DNA from: Halorubrum sp. CSM-61
GTDB lineage: Archaea > Halobacteriota > Halobacteria > Halobacteriales > Haloferacaceae
Length of the DNA: 64,000 bases
Assembly (NCBI RefSeq): GCF_003781945.1
Contig: NZ_RJJW01000004.1
Coordinates: 184,658 to 248,657 of the forward strand
Direction of reading: 5' to 3'
In this document: one piece after another, positions 33,101 to 41,073 of the stretch
How the letters are laid out: each line of letters starts with the position of its first letter
Position numbering within the stretch: the first letter of the stretch is position 1
The notes under the pieces: generated by a model
What the model was told of the DNA's origin: nothing
Databases searched by the model: none
What the model saw: only the letters and a program-made list of their open reading frames with translations
Made by a program: the position numbers and the translations under genes

Positions 33101-34832
33101 CGAGCTCCTCGCGGATGTAGTCGATCGGCGGGTTCGACACCTGTGCGAACAGCTGCTTGAAGTAGGTGAACAGCGGGCGGTCGACGTCGGCGAGCACCGA
33201 CAGCGGGGTGTCGTCGCCCATCGAGCCGACCGGGTCTTTCCCCTCCGTCGCCATCGGCTCGACGAGGTGGTTCAGCGAGTCGGTGGTGTAGCCGAACGCG
33301 GCCTGATGGGCGCGGACGGTCGGCTCGGTGTCCTCGTCACTGTCGCCGCCGGCCGCGCCGGCGGCGTCCGCACCGATCCCGGCGGCGACCGCGTCCTCCT
33401 CGACGACGTCGTCGAGGTCGACCTGTCGCTCGGCGACCCACTCGCCGTACCTCTCGTCGGTGAGGGCCTCGAACACCTCGTCGTCGGGGACGATCCGCCC
33501 CTCCTCGGGGTCGGCGACGAAGATCTCGCCGGGCTGAAGTCGGCCGCGACGCGTCACCTCCTCCGGCTCGGTCGGGAGCGCGCCCACCTCGCTGCCGACG
33601 ACCAGCCGGTTTTCGTCGGTCACTTCGTACCGACAGGGGCGGAGCCCGTTGCGGTCTAAGACGCCGGCGACGCGGTCGCCGTCGAAGCCGATGACGAGCG
33701 CGGGACCGTCCCACGGCTCCACGAGCGAGGCGTGGTAGTCGTAGAACTCCGCGCGGGACTGATCCATCAGCTCGTCGCCGCGGAACGCCTCCGGGATCAG
33801 CATCCGGAGGGTGTGCGGGAGGTCGCGGCCCGCCTGCAGGAGGAGCTCGACGGCGTTGTCGACGCTGGCGGTGTCGGACTGGTTCGGATCGTCGATAACC
33901 GGCTTGATCGTTCCGAGCTCCGCGCCGAACGCCGGGTGGTCCAGGTCGTTCTCGCGGGCGCGCATCCAGTTGACGTTCCCGCGGATCGTGTTGAACTCGC
34001 CGTTGTGGACGATGTTGCGGTACGGGTGCGCGAGGTGCCACGCGCCCAGCGTGTTCGTCGAGAAGCGCGCGTGGACTAAGGCGACGTGGCTCGCGAAGCG
34101 CTCGTCGGTCAGGTCCGAGTAGTAGCCGTCGAGCTGCGAGCCCTTCAGCAGGCCCTTGTACACGACGCGCTGGCGGTCGAGCGAGCAGACGTAGAACCGA
34201 CCGGCGCCGTCGACCTCTGACACCGCGTTCTCGATCTCGCGGCGCGCGGCGTACAGCGCGCGGTCGAAGCCGAGGATCTCCGGGTCGGCGTCGCCGGGGC
34301 GCGTCTCCTCGCTGGTGAACCGCTCGGCGAGGCCGGCGCCCTCGACAGGCGCGACGAACAGCTGAGAGACCTCCGGCTCCGAGTCGAGCGCGGTCGCGCC
34401 CAGGTCCGCGTTGTCCGTCGGGACGGAGCGCCACTCCAGGACCTCCAGCCCGTACACGGAGAACACCTCCGCGATGACGTCGTGGATCTCGGCCTGCACG
34501 CTCGGTTCGGTCGGCATGAACACGGAGCCGACGGCGTACTCCTCGGGCAGGTCGGCGTCGACGACCTCGCGGAAGAAGTCGTCCGGGCGCGCGACCATGA
34601 TACCGGCGCCGTCGCCGGTGTCCTCCTCGGCGCCCGTCGTCCCGCGGTGTTCGAGGTTCTCGAGCAGTTCGACGGCGTCCGTGACCGTCTCGTGGCTCGG
34701 GTCGCCGTCGAGGTCGACGATCCCGCCGATCCCGCAGTTCGAACGCTCGTCCGTTACCGCCGCAAGCCCCCCACCGTGGCCCGAGAGATCCCGCTCCGAT
34801 ACCTCCCGGGTGTTACTACGTGGCTCGGTCAT
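30129..34832 (-). CDS. gltB: Glutamate synthase, large (alpha) subunit
   Basis: 1567 residues in one chain. The class II glutaminase domain begins at catalytic Cys33 in SNCGIGGI after a 32-residue propeptide, followed by a central domain, an FMN (beta/alpha)8 barrel with SGHDGGTGASPKTSI, and the iron-sulfur segment CVMARQCHENTCPVG (about 1171-1185). A C-terminal beta-helix domain rich in GGxGG turns completes it. It transfers the glutamine amide to 2-oxoglutarate. No small gltD subunit is adjacent, so ferredoxin may be the donor. Repeated GTACACAC motifs over the promoter suggest repression. Length is normal for the family. Confidence 0.93.
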   Translation of the reverse strand: MTEPRSNTREVSERDLSGHGGGLAAVTDERSNCGIGGIVDLDGDPSHETVTDAVELLENLEHRGTTGAEEDTGDGAGIMVARPDDFFREVVDADLPEEYAVGSVFMPTEPSVQAEIHDVIAEVFSVYGLEVLEWRSVPTDNADLGATALDSEPEVSQLFVAPVEGAGLAERFTSEETRPGDADPEILGFDRALYAARREIENAVSEVDGAGRFYVCSLDRQRVVYKGLLKGSQLDGYYSDLTDERFASHVALVHARFSTNTLGAWHLAHPYRNIVHNGEFNTIRGNVNWMRARENDLDHPAFGAELGTIKPVIDDPNQSDTASVDNAVELLLQAGRDLPHTLRMLIPEAFRGDELMDQSRAEFYDYHASLVEPWDGPALVIGFDGDRVAGVLDRNGLRPCRYEVTDENRLVVGSEVGALPTEPEEVTRRGRLQPGEIFVADPEEGRIVPDDEVFEALTDERYGEWVAERQVDLDDVVEEDAVAAGIGADAAGAAGGDSDEDTEPTVRAHQAAFGYTTDSLNHLVEPMATEGKDPVGSMGDDTPLSVLADVDRPLFTYFKQLFAQVSNPPIDYIREELVTSLETRIGNQRNLLDETPEHAEQILSDTPILTDAETAALRDLPGPGERAPGDGDGEGPGAASFTSVTVDATYDRDGSLVGAVSRIRGDAAAAIEDGADAVVLSDREVGPDRLAVPSLLATGAVHHHLVRNGLRNRAGLVVESGEPHEVHHVATLVGYGADAIDPYLAYASIADVVAGPDGADEEEALAAYRHALEDGLLKTMAKMGISTMESYQGAQIFEAVGLSSEFVAEYFEGTEIRTEGIGIAEIEDDLRTRHALAFGADPELETTGEYEHRSSGIKHGWNPQTVGTLQQAVRGGDYEQYREFAELVNDQSEELQTLRGLLEFESDRDPVPVEEVEPVESIVERFSTAAMSLGSISPEAHENNAIAMNRLGAKSNTGEGGEPPERFDTEKECNVKQVASGRFGVTSEYLASADELQIKMAQGSKPGEGGHLPGKKVNEMIAHVRCSTPGVGLISPPPQHDIYSIEDLKQLIFDLKAANPDADVNVKLVSEAGIGTIAAGVAKANADVVHVSGHDGGTGASPKTSIKNAGLPWELGLAEANQMLRATGLRDRIRVTADGGLKTGRDVAVAAALGAEEYVFGTASLVTAGCVMARQCHENTCPVGVATQREDLRQRFPGQPDHVINYMTFIAQELREIMAELGYTEVEEFIGRPELLSQRETDHEKAKHLDLSAVIAEPAGDARTKTREQDHPGIDDLLDWDLIEEASPAIEDGAPVALTRDVENVDRAIGATLSNRVVSEHGGDGLPDDTVTCRFDGYAGQSFGAFLAPGITMELSGAANDYVGKGLSGGRIVINTPEDAGYDPAENVVAGNVGLYGATDGEVYVNGVAGERFGVRNSGVKAVVEGVGDHGCEYMTGGVVAVLGDTGRNFAAGMSGGVAYVYDPDDRFADRVNRGMVSVSETLEESDERMLRRLVENHHAYTDSDRAAELLDDWTAALDDFVRVFPDAYAEVIAEGKGADVRAEPPEPAAAVPGAESDATGQASSDD

Positions 34833-34940
34833 GGTACACACTCTGGATCCGTCACTTAAAGGTATGACCCTGATAGGGGTAGGATCCCTCGTACACACAT
34901 TAGGGAATATAAGGTAATTATTCATCAGGGGTGTGTACCA
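34833..34940 (-). promoter_or_regulatory. gltB promoter with three GTACACAC operator-like sites
   Basis: Read toward gltB, a CTTTAAG box (34853-34859) ends 20-odd bases before the ATG, fitting a leaderless start. The motif GTACACAC/GTGTGTAC occurs at 34834-34841 (abutting the start codon), 34891-34898 and, in the opposite orientation, at 34930-34937. The outer sites form an inverted pair GGTACACAC...GTGTGTACC. Another AT-rich box (CCTTATATTCCC) lies between the distal sites. The arrangement implies regulator binding at the transcription start. Confidence 0.5.
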
Positions 34941-35180
34941 AAGCCGTAATCGCTGTTCGATCAGAAGATATCCGAACAAGAGTAAATAACCGGTTATAAT
35001 TGAACCTATTCGGGACGGAATTTTGTTGAATATGACGAATGAAATATCGATCGTCAACCGGCGTCTGAGATCCCCTCGGCAGGGTCGGAATCGTGAGGGT
35101 GAGTCGAGGACGGTCGAAGCGATCGAAGCGAGACCGAAGGGACGGCAAGTGAAGCGCGCGACGATCGAAACCGGCTACAG
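34941..35180. other. AT-rich spacer upstream of gltB
   Basis: Low-GC at first (GAGTAAATAACCGGTTATAATTGAACC around 34979-35005), returning to high GC near 35090. The palindrome AACCGGTT is at 34987-34994. No gene or structured RNA is evident; neighbours on both sides are on the minus strand. Confidence 0.35.
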
Positions 35181-35348
35181 TTACTCGCTCAACGGGGTGA
35201 ACGTCCCGTTGATGTCCCACTCGTGGATGCAGTAGACGTTGCCGGGCTCGTCGTCGATCTGCCACCCGTCGGCGTCGTCGTCCCACCGCTCCTCGCGGCC
35301 GCACAGCTCGCACTCGCGCTCCCGTGGCGGGGTAATAGTGACGCTCAT
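35181..35348 (-). CDS. Small haloarchaeal zinc-binding-like protein (HEWDINGTF family)
   Basis: 55 residues. CELCGREERW contains a CxxC pair and the protein ends CIHEWDINGTFTPLSE; the Cys/Cys...Cys/His set suggests one zinc site. The HEWDINGTF ending is conserved among many haloarchaeal small proteins of unknown role. MSVTITPP at 35348 is preferred to an upstream in-frame ATG at 35375. It is downstream of the surface-protein gene on the same strand, with a 96-base gap. Confidence 0.7.
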   Translation of the reverse strand: MSVTITPPRERECELCGREERWDDDADGWQIDDEPGNVYCIHEWDINGTFTPLSE

Positions 35349-35444
35349 ACGCACACGAACGGCCCGGGCCAGCAAAAGGATACCGCCGACCTCTCGACTG
35401 ACACCCTCCGGGTGGCCCCGAGGTGACTCGCGACGGACCGCGGA

Positions 35445-38400
35445 TCAGCGGCCTCGTCGCCTCTGAACCGCCACCAGAGCCGCCAGCGTGAGGGCCGCCA
35501 GCGAGTGGATCGGGCCGAATCCCGGAAGGTCTTCGGCGGTCGTCCGGATCGGCGCGTTCTCGTAGGTCGGCGTCGGTCGTTCCGAGCCGTCGCCGGTCTC
35601 GCCGCTCGCCGTCTCCGAGGCGCCGGCTCCGCCGCCGCCGGCGTCAGATTCCTTCGTGTCGGTCGCCCTCACGTCGGTCGCTGACGCGCCGCTCTGGGGG
35701 CCTTCAGCGACTCCGGACGTCTCGGTCGCCGTCGGTGTCGACACGGCGATCGGTCCGTCCAGAAGCGGCCTCCGCCGCTCGGCGGTCGGTCGGGACCCGA
35801 ACCCGAATCCCCGAACGGGAGCGGTTCGGTCCCCGCCCCCGCGGGTTCCCTCCGTGCCGTCCGCGCTCGGCCCGTTCTGGCGGTCGCCTTCGGCGGATCC
35901 GGCCGCTCCCGATCCGCCGGCGGCGCCTCCCGCGGGTCCGCCAGTCCCGCCCGGCCCGCCGACTCCCCCGCCGCCCCCGCCGGCGACGGGTCCTCCGGAC
36001 GCGACCCGTTCTGAGTCTCCGCCCGGTGAACCGCCCTGTTCGGCGACGAACGCCACCGTCGAAGTAACGCGGTGGCCGTCCGGGGGATCCGACGCGGCCT
36101 CGCGGAGCCGGTCGTCGGTGACCCGGAACGCGGCGGTGAACTCCTCGCCGGGCTCCGGTTCCCCGTCGGTCGGGAGCGCGTCCTCGGCGTCGGCGACCAC
36201 GTAGAGCCCGGTCTCGTCGACGTGGACGGTCGAATCGCTCGGTGCGCCGCCGCTCGGATCGCTCGAGTCGCTCGCGGTCACCTCCTCTGTCTCCGCGGTC
36301 GATCGAACGCCGAACTCGAGCCCGTCGAGGCGGTCGAGGTCGTCCCCCGTCTCGGGCGGGGCGTTCCGCGCCGCGGGCAGTCCGGTCAGCCCGGAGGCGT
36401 TCACCGCGTAGACCACCGTGTCGTTCGCGGTGACGCGATCGGTCCGGGAGAGTTCGCCGTCCTCGACGGCGTCTCGGACCGCCGCGGCGCTTCCGAGCTC
36501 GGACCGATCGGCTTCCGATGCCGTGTAGGTGGCGAGCTCGTTGGTCGAGCGGCGCGTGAACGTCACCGTCGCGTTGTCGCTCGTCGCGGCGATACCCTGC
36601 TCCGAGCGAACTTCGATCTCGTAGGTACCCGGCGACAGCGTCCCGTTTTTACCCGGCACGGTGACCGACTCGATCGACGCTCCCGGACCCTCCACCGTGA
36701 CACTCTCGTTCAGCGGCCCGGTCGCCGCCGTGTACGTATTGAGATCGAGGGTCGTCTGCCCCTCTTCCGGCGTTGCGAGCTCGATCGTGGCGGCTGTGGT
36801 GTTGGTATCTGTATTTGCAAATTCTATACTTGTTTCTGGTGAATTATGATGTACCTCAAAAGATATATATCCACCACTTGCTGAAAATTCGCCTATCTCA
36901 TAGATGTCTGTATATTGATCATCATTTCCAATTATTCTGAAGACATTTCCAGATGTAGAGTTACTTTTGTTGAATGTATATTTACCTGTTTGTAACCCTC
37001 TTGTGCTGAATTCGACGGAGCTAGTGTTTGTTATTTCATTTCCAACTGCATATATAACTCTCTGATTTTTGTTGACACGATATAATCGCCTATTCTCTGC
37101 TTCAAATAATGTTTTATTAGCTATTATTGTGGTACCTGAATAGATAGTAGAGCGATTACTACTCCAGCCATCATGGTTGCTAATATGTACCTTTTTGTTT
37201 CCCAACTCCATCTCCCTGTCAACCTTGATTCTAGCTGTCTCTGAGACCCCTCCGTTCACAAATCCGTAATCTACATCCGAATTCGGTAATACATATGTTT
37301 GATTTTGATAACTAGTGCTTTGTTGAGTAGAATTTTTATAGATCTGTAGAGTAGCCGCTAACTGAGTACTGCTATATATCGTTGAGTTAGTTTCATCTGA
37401 TCTTTTTAAGTTTACTTTGATATCCTCATTTATTCCAGTTAGTCTATCAGAAGATCCATATAGAGTATCTTGGACGATCTCCCCGTCAGCTGTTATTGGA
37501 TGTATTGATACAATATAGGGCGTATTATCTCCGTTTAAATCACGTAGCTCTACTTCTTTAATTGTCAAGTTTGAACTATCTGATACATTGTATGTTTGGT
37601 TTGAGAAATTAATCATTCCAGAATATATGTGCGCTGTATCCATTGAAATTGCAGAATTTAGTATCGGTTCTGGTATATGATCACCTATTTCATATTCTGT
37701 TATATTTATCTGACTTTTGGGAATAACATGAATGCTCTTCTTTCCACCAACGATATTCGATCTAATAGAAATATTCTGTCTTCCATCTACTGAGGTAGCC
37801 GGTTGCTCTTGAGATCCAGCGAGCCTTGTTCCATTATATCCCTTAGTAATGAGAATAACTGAATCACTATCTGAGACAAAGTCTGTTATGGTGACCCCAG
37901 CTGAGGTGGTCGAATCAGCTAATGCTTGACTTGAAACAGTAGCTTGATCAGGTACTCTAATGGAATTAACTACGATCTTGAATGGCTCTGATTTTGTTAT
38001 TTGATTCTCTTTCTTTAGATTCGAATAATTTTTACCCGCCTTTTCGCTTGAAACCCCCAACGTATATCTAGATGTAACTGTCGAGTTAATATTTGACATC
38101 TTTATATCTGCGAATGTTATTTCATTGATATTTACTCTGTCTGTTTCATTCTTTGGATTGGCTTGTATTTTGAAAATGGTGTGATCGTGGTGATCTAGCT
38201 TACTTATTCTCGATACGTCAGCACCAGATATATTGTAGCTGTCTATCTTACTAGAATTGGTTTCTATATTTTGTTCCTCAAATTTCTCTAATCCTATAAA
38301 TATAGATATATTTGTGTTATTCTCGCCTGTATGGTTGATTGTAATCGATGTATTCCTCAAGGTTGTCTTATTTTGGTTTAAAAATATATCTTCAGATTCT

Positions 38401-38543
38401 CCTGGTGTAGTTATTGTTGGTGTGTCGGTGTGGTTCGTATCTGATTCTGCAACACCGATCCCGACCCCAAAAACGGAGAAAAAACCCAATGAGAGAACGA
38501 GAGTACAGATCACCGCACGCCGAATCGTTAATCTCCGTGCCAT
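35445..38543 (-). CDS. PGF-CTERM surface glycoprotein with mosaic composition
   Basis: 1032 residues. The N-terminus has a basic start and hydrophobic Sec signal (TLVLSLGFFSVFGVGIGVAE). Residues to about 580 are rich in Asn-X-Ser/Thr sequons (NKTTLRNTSITINHTGENN...), as in S-layer type glycoproteins. The C-terminal part has a surface-domain region, a Gly-rich spacer (GGPVAGGGGGGVGGPGG) and Thr/Ser/Glu-rich stalk, then LPGFGPIHSLAALTLAALVA and RRRGR, a PGF-CTERM signal. The archaeosortase A encoded at 49005-49967 should process it and allow lipid anchoring. DNA for residues 1 to about 580 is strikingly AT-rich while the rest is GC-rich, with a sharp switch near 36800. Confidence 0.8.
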   Translation of the reverse strand: MARRLTIRRAVICTLVLSLGFFSVFGVGIGVAESDTNHTDTPTITTPGESEDIFLNQNKTTLRNTSITINHTGENNTNISIFIGLEKFEEQNIETNSSKIDSYNISGADVSRISKLDHHDHTIFKIQANPKNETDRVNINEITFADIKMSNINSTVTSRYTLGVSSEKAGKNYSNLKKENQITKSEPFKIVVNSIRVPDQATVSSQALADSTTSAGVTITDFVSDSDSVILITKGYNGTRLAGSQEQPATSVDGRQNISIRSNIVGGKKSIHVIPKSQINITEYEIGDHIPEPILNSAISMDTAHIYSGMINFSNQTYNVSDSSNLTIKEVELRDLNGDNTPYIVSIHPITADGEIVQDTLYGSSDRLTGINEDIKVNLKRSDETNSTIYSSTQLAATLQIYKNSTQQSTSYQNQTYVLPNSDVDYGFVNGGVSETARIKVDREMELGNKKVHISNHDGWSSNRSTIYSGTTIIANKTLFEAENRRLYRVNKNQRVIYAVGNEITNTSSVEFSTRGLQTGKYTFNKSNSTSGNVFRIIGNDDQYTDIYEIGEFSASGGYISFEVHHNSPETSIEFANTDTNTTAATIELATPEEGQTTLDLNTYTAATGPLNESVTVEGPGASIESVTVPGKNGTLSPGTYEIEVRSEQGIAATSDNATVTFTRRSTNELATYTASEADRSELGSAAAVRDAVEDGELSRTDRVTANDTVVYAVNASGLTGLPAARNAPPETGDDLDRLDGLEFGVRSTAETEEVTASDSSDPSGGAPSDSTVHVDETGLYVVADAEDALPTDGEPEPGEEFTAAFRVTDDRLREAASDPPDGHRVTSTVAFVAEQGGSPGGDSERVASGGPVAGGGGGGVGGPGGTGGPAGGAAGGSGAAGSAEGDRQNGPSADGTEGTRGGGDRTAPVRGFGFGSRPTAERRRPLLDGPIAVSTPTATETSGVAEGPQSGASATDVRATDTKESDAGGGGAGASETASGETGDGSERPTPTYENAPIRTTAEDLPGFGPIHSLAALTLAALVAVQRRRGR

Positions 38544-38812
38544 TATCGAGTCTCCGGCTGCGAGAGCTGCGGCTATCGGGCGCTTAGGCCGCGGATCGCG
38601 ACGGTAAGAGCCCGCACCGCTAACTCGCAACGCGAGATGGTCGAATTCGGTCCGATTGCTTATAAATGAATTACGGACTGCGAAGCTTCCGCATGCGGAA
38701 ACGTCTCCGTTCGAGGCGACGCAGTCGGACGGTTTCGATCGTCGCTATCTGAGCAGATCGCAGGCTGTGAGGGCGGGGAAAATCGGTTTTAAAACGAGTC
38801 GCGAACGAGCGG
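38544..38812. other. Gap upstream of the surface glycoprotein gene
   Basis: 269 bases. TTGCTTATAAATG (38656-38668) is a TATA-like site for the minus-strand glycoprotein gene, though about 120 bases from its ATG. Another TTTTAAAACG tract (38788-38797) follows the lipoprotein stop. No gene seen. Confidence 0.35.
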
Positions 38813-39487
38813 TCAGTGCTCGACCTGTTCCATCAGGGAGAAGAGCGGCTCGGAGGCGTCGACGGCGGTGGGGTGGACGCCGACGAGCGCGATCACGTCC
38901 TCCTCGTGTTGGACGGTCCCGACGTACAGGTACACCGGAACGTCTTCGACCTCCCCGTTCTGGCCGTCGCCGGCGTCGACCTCCGCGTCGACGGTCGTTT
39001 CGAGGATCGAGATCTCCACCTCTTCGCCGAGGATGGTGCGGGTCTCCGACCCTCGGTCTTCGATCTCGCTCGCTTCGATGTCGGTACCGTCGCCGCCGAC
39101 ACCCTGCTGGTCGACCTGCTCTAAGAGCCGCCGGATCAGCTCCGTGTCGTCCGCGCGGACGAGCGGGTTGACCGACTGGCCGCCCACCGACGCGTCCGGC
39201 GTGCTCGCCACGAACAGGGCCGACCCGTTATCGGAGTTCTCGTACCCGGCGGCCCACGTCGTCGCGGACACCTGCGCGTTCACGCCGGCGACGTCGAACT
39301 CCTGTTCGATGGTGAACGACTCGGGCTCCTCGCCCTCGTACCCCGCTTCGGACGCGGCCGAGGACGGGACGCTGGCCGGTTCCGCGTCGAACTCGTAGCT
39401 GCCGTTCTCGCCCTGGGCGCCGGCGCACCCGGCGACCGCGACGGACGTCGATGCGGCGATCGCCGCGAGCAGTCCGCGTCTGTGCAT
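38813..39487 (-). CDS. Tat-type lipoprotein, DUF6517-like
   Basis: 224 residues. HRRGLLAAIAASTSVAVAGC shows a twin-arginine motif and a lipobox with the lipidated Cys21. The mature domain is acidic with SFTIEQEFDVAGVNAQVSA, ASTPDASVGGQSVNPL and ends DVIALVGVHPTAVDASEPL, as in the haloarchaeal DUF6517 family of envelope lipoproteins of unknown function. A TTAACC box lies about 28 bases before the ATG. It is transcribed toward the surface glycoprotein gene but 270 bases away. Confidence 0.75.
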   Translation of the reverse strand: MHRRGLLAAIAASTSVAVAGCAGAQGENGSYEFDAEPASVPSSAASEAGYEGEEPESFTIEQEFDVAGVNAQVSATTWAAGYENSDNGSALFVASTPDASVGGQSVNPLVRADDTELIRRLLEQVDQQGVGGDGTDIEASEIEDRGSETRTILGEEVEISILETTVDAEVDAGDGQNGEVEDVPVYLYVGTVQHEEDVIALVGVHPTAVDASEPLFSLMEQVEH

Positions 39488-39679
39488 ACCGGGAGCTACG
39501 CCCGCTGAGACGGTTAAGCGTATCGCCCGGAATACGACGATCTGATAATCGCGCGCTTCACGCCGTTAAGCCGGTATTAAGGATCTGCGGGAGGTGTCAG
39601 TTGAGCGGTTATTATTACCCGCTCAGCGATGAAATCCAAGGCACAAAGTTCACGGTGTGTCGTGCGCGAGGTGAGTCAA

Positions 39680-40447
39680 ATGGAACGCCGAGGGCAAATC
39701 GGACTGGTGGAAGCGCTCCTCCTTGACGTCGTCCGTCTCCACGAGACGTGGATGGAGGTCGTCTTCCCCAGACAGCTCGATCCGAGCGCGGTGTTAGGGA
39801 AGTGGAAACCGGAGACCGGCGTCCAGACGGTCGGGTACTACCTCTGGGCGATCCTCGGGGCTCCGCTCGTGGCGGTGACGTACCCGCTCCTGCTCGTCGG
39901 ATTCGCCACGCGGTACTACGCGGCGAAGCTCGATTCCGCGGTCACGCGGTTCGGCGTGCTCGGCGCGGTGCTCGTCGCCACCGTCGTCTGGGGCTCGTTG
40001 ACCCTCCTCGCGCACTTCCAGCTACCGACGGAGGTGATGCTCGGGATCGGCGGCGCCAGCGTCGTCGCGGTCGTCTCCGCCGGGCTCGCCGCCGGCTTCT
40101 CGAAGGCCGGGGGCCGGTTCGTCAGCGCCCTGCTCGCGTACCCGTTCGCGATGACGGCGATCTTCCTGCCGCCGGTCGTCGCCGCGCTGCTGACTCCCTC
40201 GATCTCGAACGTGGTCCTCGATCCGAGCTACGAGCTCGCGCGGTGGATCCTCGACACGTTCCTCGCGGTCGGCGGGATCAACGAGACGCTCCGGGGCGCC
40301 TTCGACCTGGAGACGTTCGGCCAGCAGTGGGGCGTTCCCGGTCTCGGCTACGTGCTGATGTGGGTCGGCATCTCCGTCCCGCTCGGCTGGTTCCTAGGAG
40401 TGCTCGTCGCGCTGGCGAACCTGATCCGTCCGAAGCCGGACGGCTGA
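39680..40447 (+). CDS. Multi-helix membrane protein of unknown function
   Basis: 255 residues starting MERRGQIGLVEALLLDVV. A conserved-looking amphipathic N-terminus (RLHETWMEVVFPRQ) is followed by about six hydrophobic segments, the first near 55-75. No transporter signature is recognised. An in-frame ATG at 39629 exists, but the region between is AT-rich and poor in coding character, so the later start is preferred. It converges on the HNH-like gene. Confidence 0.6.
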   Translation: MERRGQIGLVEALLLDVVRLHETWMEVVFPRQLDPSAVLGKWKPETGVQTVGYYLWAILGAPLVAVTYPLLLVGFATRYYAAKLDSAVTRFGVLGAVLVATVVWGSLTLLAHFQLPTEVMLGIGGASVVAVVSAGLAAGFSKAGGRFVSALLAYPFAMTAIFLPPVVAALLTPSISNVVLDPSYELARWILDTFLAVGGINETLRGAFDLETFGQQWGVPGLGYVLMWVGISVPLGWFLGVLVALANLIRPKPDG

Positions 40448-40488
40448 GCCGACGCGCCGAGCGGACGGCCGGCATCCTCTTCGTTCCG

Positions 40489-41061
40489 CTACTCCTCGCG
40501 ATCGAACCGCTCGCTCGCGGTCTCGAACGCCGACTCCGACTGCTCCTTGCTCCGCCGGCTCTCCCGCGCCGCGACCGCCTCGGGATCCGGGCTGGCGTCG
40601 TCGTCGATCCGGGCGAACGACTTGTGGACCTTCGTGTGGCACCAGCGACACAGCGCGACGGTGATCTCGTGGGGGCCCGCGTCGTCGAGGTCGGAGGCGT
40701 CGGCCGGGGAGGAGTCAGAGGCGTCGACCGAGGAGGAGTCGGCGTCGCCGTACGACAGGTGGTGTTCCTCCACCAGCGGTCGGGCGTCGTCGTGAGCCAG
40801 CCGGATCTCCGCCAGTCCGCACCGGTAGCACTCCCGCCCGTCGGTCGTCGAGCGGTAGTGCGGGCACGCCCGCCAGTCCCCCTCTGCGCCGACGTGGCAG
40901 GCGTAGCCGTCCCGGCGTCGATCGGCGGCGAACTGAGGGTCGTCGCCGGCCCGCGCCAGCGCGAACCGACAGCGACCGTCGTCGGTGAGGTGGTCGCAGA
41001 CGCCGGCGACCGCGTACGGGTCGTCGACGCCGACCGGGGTCCCGTCCGGTGTGTGTTCCAC
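40489..41061 (-). CDS. HNH-like zinc protein
   Basis: 190 residues. The N-terminal half is a Cys-rich zinc module (CDHLTDDGRCRF; ACHVGAEGDWRACPHY; CYRCG). Then VEEHHLSYG and, after an acidic Ser/Asp insertion, ITVALCRWCHTKVHKS, giving the His/Cys arrangement of HNH nucleases. The first Cys cluster looks like a haloarchaeal Zn-binding domain of unknown role. A DNA/RNA nuclease or nucleic-acid-binding function is plausible. The ATG is 12 bases after the stop of the phosphodiesterase gene, so they are likely cotranscribed. Confidence 0.6.
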   Translation of the reverse strand: MEHTPDGTPVGVDDPYAVAGVCDHLTDDGRCRFALARAGDDPQFAADRRRDGYACHVGAEGDWRACPHYRSTTDGRECYRCGLAEIRLAHDDARPLVEEHHLSYGDADSSSVDASDSSPADASDLDDAGPHEITVALCRWCHTKVHKSFARIDDDASPDPEAVAARESRRSKEQSESAFETASERFDREE

Positions 41062-41073
41062 GTCGGCGCCACC

